Shown piece by piece: positions 48,259 through 54,950 of a DNA stretch of 64,000 nucleotides (its first letter is position 1; each line of letters starts with the position of its first letter). A program made the position numbers and the translations under genes. The stretch lies in the IMG/VR virus record IMGVR_UViG_3300034072_000926, positions 105,621 through 169,620 of that record. The stretch is one strand, 5' to 3'. The stretch comes from a virus. Below the pieces are notes generated by a model. That model worked only from the letters and a program-made list of their open reading frames with translations, made no database searches and had not been told where the DNA came from.

Positions 48259-48864
48259 GTGCGACTTTACGAGATACAAGGCTTCGGCTATTGCCCGAAT
48301 GATGACCTTCTACTTGAAGGGTGGATGGATAGTGTCAAAAAGGCACTAGGTGGAAAAGTTGATCAAGCTGTAACGGTTGTCAACAATACTGCATCTGCTC
48401 TTCAGGTGTTTTACAAGATCGGCACAAATCCCGAATATCTTGATACAGTGGTGTTCCTGATCAAGAAAGACATCAAGCAAAAGCTCAAAGCTCTTGGCAA
48501 TGGTCCTATCATGACTAAGTTTCGTGAATTTGTGGACAAAATCTTTCCTGCTGGTCGCAAGCTTCTAGACTTCGTCAAATGCTGCATCATTTGCGCTGCT
48601 CTCAAATTTGTCGGTGGATTGGTTGAGAAATTCAATACCGCAAAGAAAGTCGGCGGACAAATGCTTGATCAGATCAAAGACCAAGCCCAAGATGTTGTCG
48701 GAGAACTGTTGCAGAAGATGACCGGCCTTGATACCATGGTTAATGGATTAACTCAAGCTAGTGGTGTATTTGCAATTCTCAAAGGTCTTGGAATTGCAAA
48801 TGAGCTGTTGTTCGAACTCCTCACCAATGTGAACAAGAAAATTCAGAGCGTAAGAGTCGGTTGA
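48259..48864 (+). CDS. Unknown protein with hydrophobic C-terminal half
   Basis: 201 residues from GTG 48259; an ATG at 48325 with AAGG is an alternative. MRLYEIQGFG is a common opening of T4-like virion-associated hypotheticals. LLDFVKCCIICAALKFVGGLV may span or touch a membrane, and long amphipathic helices follow. If late-expressed it may be an internal or membrane-active protein. No clear family. Confidence 0.5.
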   Translation: MRLYEIQGFGYCPNDDLLLEGWMDSVKKALGGKVDQAVTVVNNTASALQVFYKIGTNPEYLDTVVFLIKKDIKQKLKALGNGPIMTKFREFVDKIFPAGRKLLDFVKCCIICAALKFVGGLVEKFNTAKKVGGQMLDQIKDQAQDVVGELLQKMTGLDTMVNGLTQASGVFAILKGLGIANELLFELLTNVNKKIQSVRVG

Positions 48865-48888
48865 CATTTCTCCTCAACCTGCTAGACA
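48861..48888 (+). promoter_or_regulatory. Early promoter TTGACA-16-TAGACA inside an RBS lock
   Basis: -35 48861-48866, -10 48883-48888. CTCCT (48870-48874) and ACCTG (48877-48881) in the spacer pair with AGGAG (48898-48902) and CAGGT (48887-48891), covering the ligase ribosome-binding site. Confidence 0.55.
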
Positions 48889-48908
48889 GGTGTTGAAAGG
48901 AGCAACCG

Positions 48909-49565
48909 ATGACTCATCCAAGCAAATATCCGTCCAGTCCACATTGGATCGCTTCTCCCGAAGTTCATCGGGATGATTCCACTCATCAGGATCCTGAGTT
49001 CTTTGTAGGACGGGAAGTCGTGATCACTGAGAAGCTTGATGGCGGGAATACCTGTCTCAACGCTGGCGAAGTCTATGCACGATCGACCGGACAGCCCGCA
49101 ACACAAGGTTGGTTTGCAATGGTCAAGAAGCATCATGCTTGGCGGACCATCCATATCGACCCACGTATCGCGATCTACGGGGAAGATCTCTACGGCATCC
49201 ATTCTATCGTCTATGACGCCCTTAAGGAAGAAGAGACCTATCGGGTCTTCAATATCCGTGAAGGGGACGAGTGGTTGTCCTTGGACGAGAAGATTGCATT
49301 CTGTGAAGAACATGAATTCATGATGGTTCCTGTTCTCTTCCGAGGCGTCTTCGATAGCGTTGATGAGATCACAAAGTGGTTTGACGCTCATATCAAGGAA
49401 CCGAGTGCTCTCGGGCCGGATCGCGAAGGCTTCGTGATGCAAATCACCGATCGCTTTCATAATGACGCTTTTGCTCGGTCTGTTGCAAAGTATGTCCGAA
49501 AAGGGCATGTTCAGACTGATGAACATTGGACCCGCAACTGGAAGCCTGCCTCTCTTTTGAAGTAG
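48909..49565 (+). CDS. RNA ligase (nucleotidyltransferase domain)
   Basis: 218 residues. Motif I EKLDGGN (Lys near 43 takes AMP), motif III YGEDLYGIHSI, motif IV EGFVMQI and motif V VAKYVRKGH are all present and in order. No C-terminal specificity domain and no OB fold, unlike T4 Rnl1/Rnl2. Phage RNA ligases repair tRNAs cut by host anticodon nucleases; this one may rely on the OB-fold protein at 46357. AAAGGAG precedes ATG 48909. Confidence 0.85.
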   Translation: MTHPSKYPSSPHWIASPEVHRDDSTHQDPEFFVGREVVITEKLDGGNTCLNAGEVYARSTGQPATQGWFAMVKKHHAWRTIHIDPRIAIYGEDLYGIHSIVYDALKEEETYRVFNIREGDEWLSLDEKIAFCEEHEFMMVPVLFRGVFDSVDEITKWFDAHIKEPSALGPDREGFVMQITDRFHNDAFARSVAKYVRKGHVQTDEHWTRNWKPASLLK

Positions 49566-49584
49566 GCTTCCCAAAGGGAAGTTT

Positions 49585-50079
49585 ATGTTCAAGCAAGGCT
49601 CGTTCTACGCAATCCAAGGCAAGACTAAAATGGGAAGCACGGTCTTCCTAGAGAGTGTCATTGCCTCCGACAATCACCAAGAGCGTCTACGCGCTATTGC
49701 CAAGAGGGCTGCTCGCTTCAGTAGCTCTTACGAAGAGGACGTCATCAGTCCTCTCATTCCAATCAAATCGTCGGCCAATCCCTTTGAAGTGAAAGTCTGG
49801 GATTCCAATGTGGATATCAAGATTATCATTTCTATGATGCGTATGATTCGCAAGAATGCGAGTGATGCTGACGTTGATCCCAACAGCCTGAAGATTGTAG
49901 TCGTCGAAACAAGTGTTGAAGCCTATATTCCCGAAAGTCCAAGTGACGAAGAAACCGAACTTCGTCGTTATGTGCTGGAAAAGCTCAGCGATGAAGAGAA
50001 GAAACTCCTGAATGTGACACACTGGGAAGTCTACGGGAAGCTTGCTGATCGTTCCATGTTGGACGACGAAGAATCCTAA
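49585..50079 (+). CDS. Unknown protein with LSDEEKKLLNV tail
   Basis: 164 residues; AAGGGAAG before the ATG. C-terminal LEKLSDEEKKLLNVTHWEVYGKL resembles the LTxxEIRALGxxxxAxYxK tails of 38156 and 39025. The N-terminal part is alpha/beta. Function unknown. Confidence 0.55.
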   Translation: MFKQGSFYAIQGKTKMGSTVFLESVIASDNHQERLRAIAKRAARFSSSYEEDVISPLIPIKSSANPFEVKVWDSNVDIKIIISMMRMIRKNASDADVDPNSLKIVVVETSVEAYIPESPSDEETELRRYVLEKLSDEEKKLLNVTHWEVYGKLADRSMLDDEES

Positions 50080-50091
50080 AAGGTTGACGTG

Positions 50092-51099
50092 ATGGATATT
50101 GACATTATTAAGGGTTTGATTAAGAACAAATCACCGAAGGCGAAATTTGTGGCTAAAAAGAGTGTAGCAGACGTTATGCCCAAAAAGGGCAATGAACTAC
50201 AATCCAACGCCGCCACTCCTAATCGTATCAATACCTTCGCTGAAACAATGACTCAGTTGAAGGTGTCTCAGGAAATCAAAATTCCTCGAGCTCCATCAGA
50301 ACCTATTCTCAGGATGCCTCAAATCCAGCCGTTGTATAAGACGCTGGGAGAAAAGATGAACATCTGTCCCTACGAACTTAGGGACATTCTGACTCACGAC
50401 TACACTGAGGAAAATGAGATTGCTCTCAGTCTACTTAAGAAATTCGTAGTCGCAGTAAAGCTCAGCGGGACGGTCGATTTCTCGAATAGTCGGGAGAACA
50501 TCCGTCTTTCTGAGGAGAGGTTCAAGAACGAGACCGAATGGCAGAAACAAGAGGTCGAGAAGATCAACAATCTTGCTGCCGAGAAGGAACAAAAGATCAA
50601 GACAGGTTCGGCAGAGCTTCGAAAGATCTGGCATGATATCTTGATTGATCTTGTCACCAAGCTTCAGCGCAATCAAAACATCAACGACCTTGGCACTCTT
50701 GACTACTGGTTGGTCAAAGCCCTTAAGGCTAAGAGCTCTAAATATGTTAAAGTTGATCGCCAGCATCAAGTGACCATCGACTACCAGAAATGTAAGTCTA
50801 TTACGTCCGACGGCGTTCAACAGCTATTCAAAGATATGTCCACTATGCGTGAAAGCCATGCGGCCCACACGTTGCGTAGCGAGCTTCACAGGGCATCTGA
50901 CGATAAGTTGGAAATGCTGGCTCGGATGTATCAGGATGAGAAAGATCCTCGTCTTGCATTCGTCCTTGAAGAGATTGATGACCGTGATGACAGGACTCGT
51001 CGCATCAACTGGAACGATCCCTATAGCGAGTGGCGCGAGCAAAGTCGTTATGACAAATATGCAAAGCTGGTCGACATGCTTCGTGACCTAGGCGAGTAA
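50092..51099 (+). CDS. Unknown protein, helical
   Basis: 335 residues from ATG 50092 (an in-frame GTG at 50089 is less likely). Basic start (KGLIKNKSPKAKFVAKKS), coiled-coil-prone middle (NETEWQKQEVEKINNLAAEKEQKI), and a charged C-terminus rich in Asp/Arg. No known domain. Likely an accessory early protein. Confidence 0.55.
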   Translation: MDIDIIKGLIKNKSPKAKFVAKKSVADVMPKKGNELQSNAATPNRINTFAETMTQLKVSQEIKIPRAPSEPILRMPQIQPLYKTLGEKMNICPYELRDILTHDYTEENEIALSLLKKFVVAVKLSGTVDFSNSRENIRLSEERFKNETEWQKQEVEKINNLAAEKEQKIKTGSAELRKIWHDILIDLVTKLQRNQNINDLGTLDYWLVKALKAKSSKYVKVDRQHQVTIDYQKCKSITSDGVQQLFKDMSTMRESHAAHTLRSELHRASDDKLEMLARMYQDEKDPRLAFVLEEIDDRDDRTRRINWNDPYSEWREQSRYDKYAKLVDMLRDLGE

Positions 51100-51166
51100 G
51101 AATATAGACTAACCTGCTTCCACCGCTTTACGACTTACAAGAAGGTTTACCTCTTGGAGTTGTAAA

Positions 51167-51577
51167 GTGTCCGAAGAAAACAATAATGAGGAAGAAAAGC
51201 AGACCGCGAAGGACGAGCTAGAAGCAGCATCGATCAACGGGATTGCGTATATCCTCACACACCTCGCCGATCATTATGGCAATAATATCCCCGATGATAT
51301 CGAACTCAACAATGTCTTTCTTCGGGTCTTCTCAAATCTAACTGGTGAAATGCTGGCCCATTATCCTGAGGACATTCGGGACGATGTGTTCAGCAACATG
51401 ATTTCCGATATCCAGCAGATTATGGATGTAGCAGTCGTCGAACTTGCCGAACTAGCAGAACTCGAAGAAACACTCGTCGAAGCTGAAGAATCTGACGTTC
51501 AGACTCTCGCTGACACTATCTTGCGCGGCTCCAATCCCCTTGATCTTTCGAAGCTGAAGCCAAAGGGCAACTGCTGA
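51167..51577 (+). CDS. Unknown acidic protein
   Basis: 136 residues from GTG 51167, TTGGAG upstream. Very acidic start (MSEENNNEEEKQTAKDELEA) and a helical body (MLAHYPEDIRDDVFSNMISDIQQIM). The leader folds so that ACTTACAA faces the start codon. Stop shares bases with the next ATG. Function unknown. Confidence 0.5.
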   Translation: MSEENNNEEEKQTAKDELEAASINGIAYILTHLADHYGNNIPDDIELNNVFLRVFSNLTGEMLAHYPEDIRDDVFSNMISDIQQIMDVAVVELAELAELEETLVEAEESDVQTLADTILRGSNPLDLSKLKPKGNC

Positions 51578-52164
51578 TGGCGAAGAAAGTCTATAAGATT
51601 CGGGATACAGCCACGAACAAATATTGGAATGGTCAGAGCCATCGCAGCGTATTCAACAATGATGGCAAGGTCTGGTCAAATCGGGCACGATGCGAAGCAT
51701 CAATGACTTACTTTATTCAGTATCGTAGTCGCTGGGCAACGTCGACCAATCCGTTCAATCCGCCGACGACTTGGGAAATTGTAGAGATTGAACTTCAACC
51801 AGTCGAGAAGACAACCTACGACACAGTTGAACTCCTCAAGACTATTGTTCTACGAAACAAGGTATCTAGCGTTCATACCTCATTCGGATATTTCATCGAC
51901 ACGATGTCGAAGAAGAATGTCCTCGACAAAATCGAGTTCATGTTCAAGATCAAGCCCACACCGGGTATGTCTTATGTGGACTTTGATCGCATCAAGGAAG
52001 CCCGCGCCCAACTACGTCAGCTAGGTGTGAAGACTAGGACGTTCAAGGAACACAACGGTGTATTTGGTATGATGGACCGTCAGCAGGCTTTGAAGGCCCG
52101 ACTGGTTCTAGATATCGAGCATTCAATCGACTTGCCTGCCGTTCGGACTGAATTAAAAATCTGA
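51577..52164 (+). CDS. Unknown protein, paralogue of 39448-40041
   Basis: 195 residues. N-terminal ~70 residues share the VYKIRD...GKVW...WEIVEIEL plan with the 39448 protein. The C-terminal region (MFKIKPTPGMSYVDFDRIKEARAQLRQLGVKTRTFKEHNGVFGM) is alpha/beta. Function unknown. Confidence 0.55.
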   Translation: MAKKVYKIRDTATNKYWNGQSHRSVFNNDGKVWSNRARCEASMTYFIQYRSRWATSTNPFNPPTTWEIVEIELQPVEKTTYDTVELLKTIVLRNKVSSVHTSFGYFIDTMSKKNVLDKIEFMFKIKPTPGMSYVDFDRIKEARAQLRQLGVKTRTFKEHNGVFGMMDRQQALKARLVLDIEHSIDLPAVRTELKI

Positions 52165-52235
52165 ACATACCCTTTGCCTTTCTGGTTGACAAGAAGCCTG
52201 AATCCTGTATGTTCAGGATATCAGTTAGGCAAAGG
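52161..52235 (+). promoter_or_regulatory. Interleaved inverted repeats locking the 52246 RBS
   Basis: CTGAACATAC (52161-52170) pairs with 52207-52216 and CCTTTGCCT (52171-52179) with 52227-52235, in A-B-A'-B' order. The last arm takes in AAAGG of the AAAGGAG site. Arms A and B are upstream of the local transcription start. Confidence 0.6.
52186..52213 (+). promoter_or_regulatory. Early promoter, TTGACA-16-TATGTT
   Basis: -35 52186-52191, -10 52208-52213, lying within the interleaved repeats. Confidence 0.65.
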
Positions 52236-52245
52236 AGATCGAAAC

Positions 52246-52608
52246 ATGGGAACGACTACGCTCAAGGACTATGGCCGCCATTCCGCAAAGCACGGCGACA
52301 TTCCTTTCTATTACGGCTTCCCCTTCCGCTTCTGGTTCGGTGAACATCAGCTGGCCCCGGAAGACGTTGAAACGTGGTGCAAGGAAAACTGTGTCGGCTA
52401 TTACAAGACCGTTTCCTACACCCACAAATCGTCGGTGCGCCTGCGTGACGGCCGGTTCGACAGCAAGGTGGTCTTCATCGACAAGATCTATCTGCAGAAC
52501 GAAGCCGACGCAATGCGCGTCAAACTTCAGTTCGACGTCAAGGACGAGGTGGTCAAGCGGCCGGAGCGTATCAAGGCCCGGCGCAAGAAGCGCGCAAAGA
52601 AGGCCTAA
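52246..52608 (+). CDS. Unknown early protein
   Basis: 120 residues from ATG 52246 (AAAGGAG upstream). FYYGFPFRFWFGEHQLAPEDVETWCKENC, later IYLQNEADAMRVKLQFDV (distant FKLTW-type tail), and a very basic end (RIKARRKKRAKKA) that suggests nucleic-acid binding. GC-rich relative to neighbours. Terminator follows. Confidence 0.6.
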   Translation: MGTTTLKDYGRHSAKHGDIPFYYGFPFRFWFGEHQLAPEDVETWCKENCVGYYKTVSYTHKSSVRLRDGRFDSKVVFIDKIYLQNEADAMRVKLQFDVKDEVVKRPERIKARRKKRAKKA

Positions 52609-52629
52609 GTTCCAGCAAACAAAAGGTTT

Positions 52630-52655
52630 AAGGTCGGGGAGAAATTCCCGACCTT
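52630..52655 (+). terminator. Terminator after the 52246 gene
   Basis: 9-bp stem AAGGTCGGG/CCCGACCTT followed by TTTCTT. Confidence 0.75.
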
Positions 52656-52671
52656 TTCTTGTGAATAGATA

Positions 52672-52700
52672 TTGCAAAAGCGTTCTACCGCATGTATATA
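52672..52700 (+). promoter_or_regulatory. Promoter TTGCAA-17-TATATA for the outer-membrane protein
   Basis: -35 52672-52677, -10 52695-52700. The spacer has CGTTCTACCG and a related ACGTTCTATCC follows; the inverse complement CGGTAGAACG recurs near 54360. Confidence 0.55.
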
Positions 52701-52739
52701 ACGTTCTATCCAATATGAACAAACAGAAAGGGAAAGTTC

Positions 52740-53246
52740 ATGAAGGCATTTCTTATCGCTGCTGCGGCAGCTCTGGTCGCTGTCGCGGCTCCTGCTTCGG
52801 CTCAGGAATTCACCGGTGCTCGTCTGGGCGTAACCGGCGGCTACGACAACATCCAGGACCGTGAAGGTTTCACCTACGGTGTGGTCGCAGGCGTTGATGC
52901 CCCCATCGCAAAGGGCGTGACCCTGGGCGTGGAAGCAACCCTGGAAGATTCGACCACCGGCGCTGCCGGTCTGGAAGCATCGCGTGAGCTGGGCGTTGCC
53001 GTCCGCGCTGGCGTGAAGGTTCTGCCCAAGGCTCAGGTCTTCGGTAAGGTCGGTTATACCAACGCTCGTCTGGAACTGTCTGGCACCAACGCCGGCGTTT
53101 CGCTGGAAGGTCTGCGTTACGGCGGCGGCGTCGAATACGCTCTGACCGAGAAGCTCTACACCACTGTTGAATACCGTCGTTCGGAATACGAAGACGGCGT
53201 CGGCGGTCGTGACGGCGTGCTGGTTGGCTTCGGCTTCCGTTTCTAA
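52740..53246 (+). CDS. Outer-membrane beta-barrel protein with signal peptide
   Basis: 168 residues. A Sec signal peptide (MKAFLIAAAAALVAVAAPASAQ, cleaved after the ASA-Q site), then eight predicted amphipathic strands with alternating hydrophobic residues and the terminal Phe-x-Phe (GVLVGFGFRF) required for BAM insertion. Resembles small opacity/OmpA-barrel proteins of Sphingomonadales. More GC-rich than most genes here, so a recent host gene is likely. It has its own promoter and terminator. Possible roles: superinfection exclusion, masking the receptor, or envelope adjustment. Confidence 0.88.
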   Translation: MKAFLIAAAAALVAVAAPASAQEFTGARLGVTGGYDNIQDREGFTYGVVAGVDAPIAKGVTLGVEATLEDSTTGAAGLEASRELGVAVRAGVKVLPKAQVFGKVGYTNARLELSGTNAGVSLEGLRYGGGVEYALTEKLYTTVEYRRSEYEDGVGGRDGVLVGFGFRF

Positions 53247-53267
53247 TCCGTTAGAAACGAACCGGGG

Positions 53268-53293
53268 AAGGGTAGGGAGAAATCCCTACCCTT
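53268..53293 (+). terminator. Terminator after the outer-membrane protein gene
   Basis: 11-bp stem AAGGGTAGGGA/TCCCTACCCTT, then TTTTGTG. Confidence 0.8.
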
Positions 53294-53386
53294 TTTTGTG
53301 ACTATCCGACTACCCTAGAGCCTGTTTGACTGCTCGTTGGGCGTCTACGGGGAATCTAGATAGTAAACAGGTGCCCAAAGACAGAC

Positions 53387-53414
53387 TTGACTTTGGACAA
53401 TAGAATGCTACATT
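53387..53414 (+). promoter_or_regulatory. Early promoter, TTGACT-16-TACATT
   Basis: -35 53387-53392, -10 53409-53414. A CCAAAG/CTTTGG dyad overlaps the -35 and may be an operator. Confidence 0.5.
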
Positions 53415-53434
53415 TGATATCGAAGGAGTAACGT

Positions 53435-53749
53435 ATGTCTGAACGTATTGAGAAGGCTTTCAAGGAACTGGTCGACGCTGTCAACGACGAGGCGACCACC
53501 AAGGTCACCGAGATCAAGACGATTGTCGAACCCATCGTGACCCAGGCTGTGGCTCAGGTCACCGCTGCACTGGTCGCCGGTCGTTTCAAGTTCGACGACC
53601 TGTTCAAGGAAAAGGCTGCCGAGGAAGTCGTGCCGCCGACCGAAGATCAGAACAAGCTGATCAAGACCCTGCGCGACGCCGGCAAGTCGGACGAGGAAAT
53701 CGCAAAGTTCCTCAATCTGAACATTCTGACGGTCAAGATGGCGGTCTAA
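53435..53749 (+). CDS. Unknown small early protein
   Basis: 104 residues, GAAGGAG upstream. Amphipathic N-terminal helix with alternating Val/Thr (VTEIKTIVEPIVTQAVAQVTAALV), then a C-terminal helix-turn-helix-like segment (LIKTLRDAGKSDEEIAKFLNLNILTVKMAV). Could be a small DNA-binding regulator. Confidence 0.55.
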   Translation: MSERIEKAFKELVDAVNDEATTKVTEIKTIVEPIVTQAVAQVTAALVAGRFKFDDLFKEKAAEEVVPPTEDQNKLIKTLRDAGKSDEEIAKFLNLNILTVKMAV

Positions 53750-53757
53750 AAAATCAC

Positions 53758-53786
53758 TTGACGTTGTGATCTGTTTATCATAAAAG
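53758..53786 (+). promoter_or_regulatory. Early promoter, TTGACG-17-TAAAAG
   Basis: -35 53758-53763, -10 53781-53786, within an inverted repeat (53763-53774 with 53789-53800) whose 3' arm can alternatively pair with 53803-53809. Confidence 0.5.
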
Positions 53787-53863
53787 AGACAGATCACAGC
53801 GTCTGTGATACTAGCTGAAGAAGCAATGGTGCTTCCCAAGCGCAAGTGGTAGAAAGGTATCAA

Positions 53864-54346
53864 ATGTCCAACGCAATCAATCTGTCTGACATCAACAAGC
53901 TCACTGACTCCTATCCTTGGGTGTCGGTGTTTTCGTTGTGTGCAGAACTCGGATATCTCAACGGGGATATCTCGGTCGATGGTCTGCAGGAAAATGTCGA
54001 GATCACGTTTTATCGTAAAAGCCGCAAGATCGGCTATATCCGCAAAATCCTGGCAATCATCCACCCGACGAATCCGAATCTTCCACACATGAACCTAGAA
54101 GTGAAGGGTTCATATGTCGAGTGCTTCACAACTTGCAATTCCGAATTGCAGAATGAAGCAATGGCATTCACCGAGTCTTGCCCGGACACTGATCACCTCA
54201 CAAGCTTCTGTTCAGTCGAATCTGCCGGCCTCCGGTTCGGGTTCAGGCTGACTGAAGCTGGCATGAAACTGAACACCTATCAGCAAACCAAGCTGCTGGC
54301 ACAGAGCGTTTTCAAACTCACTCAGTTCTTGCGTTACGGTCTATAA
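53864..54346 (+). CDS. Unknown early protein
   Basis: 160 residues from ATG 53864 (AAAGG upstream). VFSLCAELGYLNGDISVDGLQENVEITFYRKSRKIGYIRKIL suggests an alpha/beta fold. Last gene before the mobile endonuclease. No domain recognised. Confidence 0.5.
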   Translation: MSNAINLSDINKLTDSYPWVSVFSLCAELGYLNGDISVDGLQENVEITFYRKSRKIGYIRKILAIIHPTNPNLPHMNLEVKGSYVECFTTCNSELQNEAMAFTESCPDTDHLTSFCSVESAGLRFGFRLTEAGMKLNTYQQTKLLAQSVFKLTQFLRYGL

Positions 54347-54383
54347 GTCGAAATAAAAACGGTAGAACGTTTTCTTTATTGAT

Positions 54384-54425
54384 AAACGAACCATACCGCT
54401 ATTAGTCAAGAGGTATGGTTCGTTT
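54384..54425 (+). terminator. 14-bp hairpin after the 53864 gene
   Basis: Perfect arms AAACGAACCATACC/GGTATGGTTCGTTT, loop of 14. Confidence 0.6.
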
Positions 54426-54445
54426 AGTCATTTGTAATTCCGAAT

Positions 54446-54853
54446 ATGCGGGAAACTTATCGACGAGCTCGCTTAAAGGTAATGAGGGACAATCCCGAAT
54501 CAGTAGGCATCAAAGTATGGTTCGATACTAAACCAGAACTAGAATTTGAATCTATTCTTAAAGCCAAAGGTTTATCCTATAAGAAGCAATTCCATTCTTC
54601 AAACCCTCATTATCTATATGACTTTTTAGTAGAAGAGAAACTCATAGTCGAGATTGATGGACCTTGGCATTATAAAGCCTCACTTCATGGAACACCAAAA
54701 GCATTTTCTAAGATGCAATCACGTGATGCTGCTAAGAATCTAGCGGCCGGACGTTTAGGTTACCACATTGCTAGAATTGAAGTAGGTCAAAAACTTCCAG
54801 ATAACTGGGAGGATATCCTCAGATTACAAGGTATTGACTTAGATAATCTCTGA
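54446..54853 (+). CDS. Vsr/PD-(D/E)XK-type endonuclease, probable homing endonuclease
   Basis: 135 residues. KPELEFESILKAKGLSYKKQF, then YLYDFLVEEKLIVEIDGPWHY (Asp, then Glu-x-Asp) gives the DUF559/Vsr nuclease core, and MQSRDAAKNLAAGRLGYHIARIEV completes it. AT-rich and located beside the capsid gene, a favourite site of homing endonucleases in T4-like phages. No good ribosome-binding site is seen, so its expression may be low. Confidence 0.75.
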   Translation: MRETYRRARLKVMRDNPESVGIKVWFDTKPELEFESILKAKGLSYKKQFHSSNPHYLYDFLVEEKLIVEIDGPWHYKASLHGTPKAFSKMQSRDAAKNLAAGRLGYHIARIEVGQKLPDNWEDILRLQGIDLDNL

Positions 54854-54868
54854 ATAGATAGTCACAGA

Positions 54869-54896
54869 AATGGGGCACATTTCCATGTGCCCCATT
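54869..54896. terminator. Bidirectional terminator between the nuclease and gene 23
   Basis: 12-bp perfect stem AATGGGGCACAT/ATGTGCCCCATT; CTTTTTGG follows on the plus strand, TTTCTGTG on the minus. Confidence 0.8.
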
Positions 54897-54916
54897 CTTT
54901 TTGGAGTCTCTTTCGA

Positions 54917-54944
54917 GATATTGCTGAATTTCTTCAGCAATATC
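54917..54944 (-). terminator. 3' hairpin of gene 23 with GAAA loop
   Basis: 12-bp perfect stem GATATTGCTGAA/TTCAGCAATATC, loop GAAA on the minus strand, seven bases after the gene 23 stop. No U-tract; probably protects the capsid mRNA end. Confidence 0.6.
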
Positions 54945-54950
54945 AAGAGG

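Noticed and set aside
53310-53372. tRNA-like fold with CCTGTTT/AAACAGG ends
   Set aside because: The enclosed sequence is too short for a cloverleaf and lacks D- and T-arm signatures.
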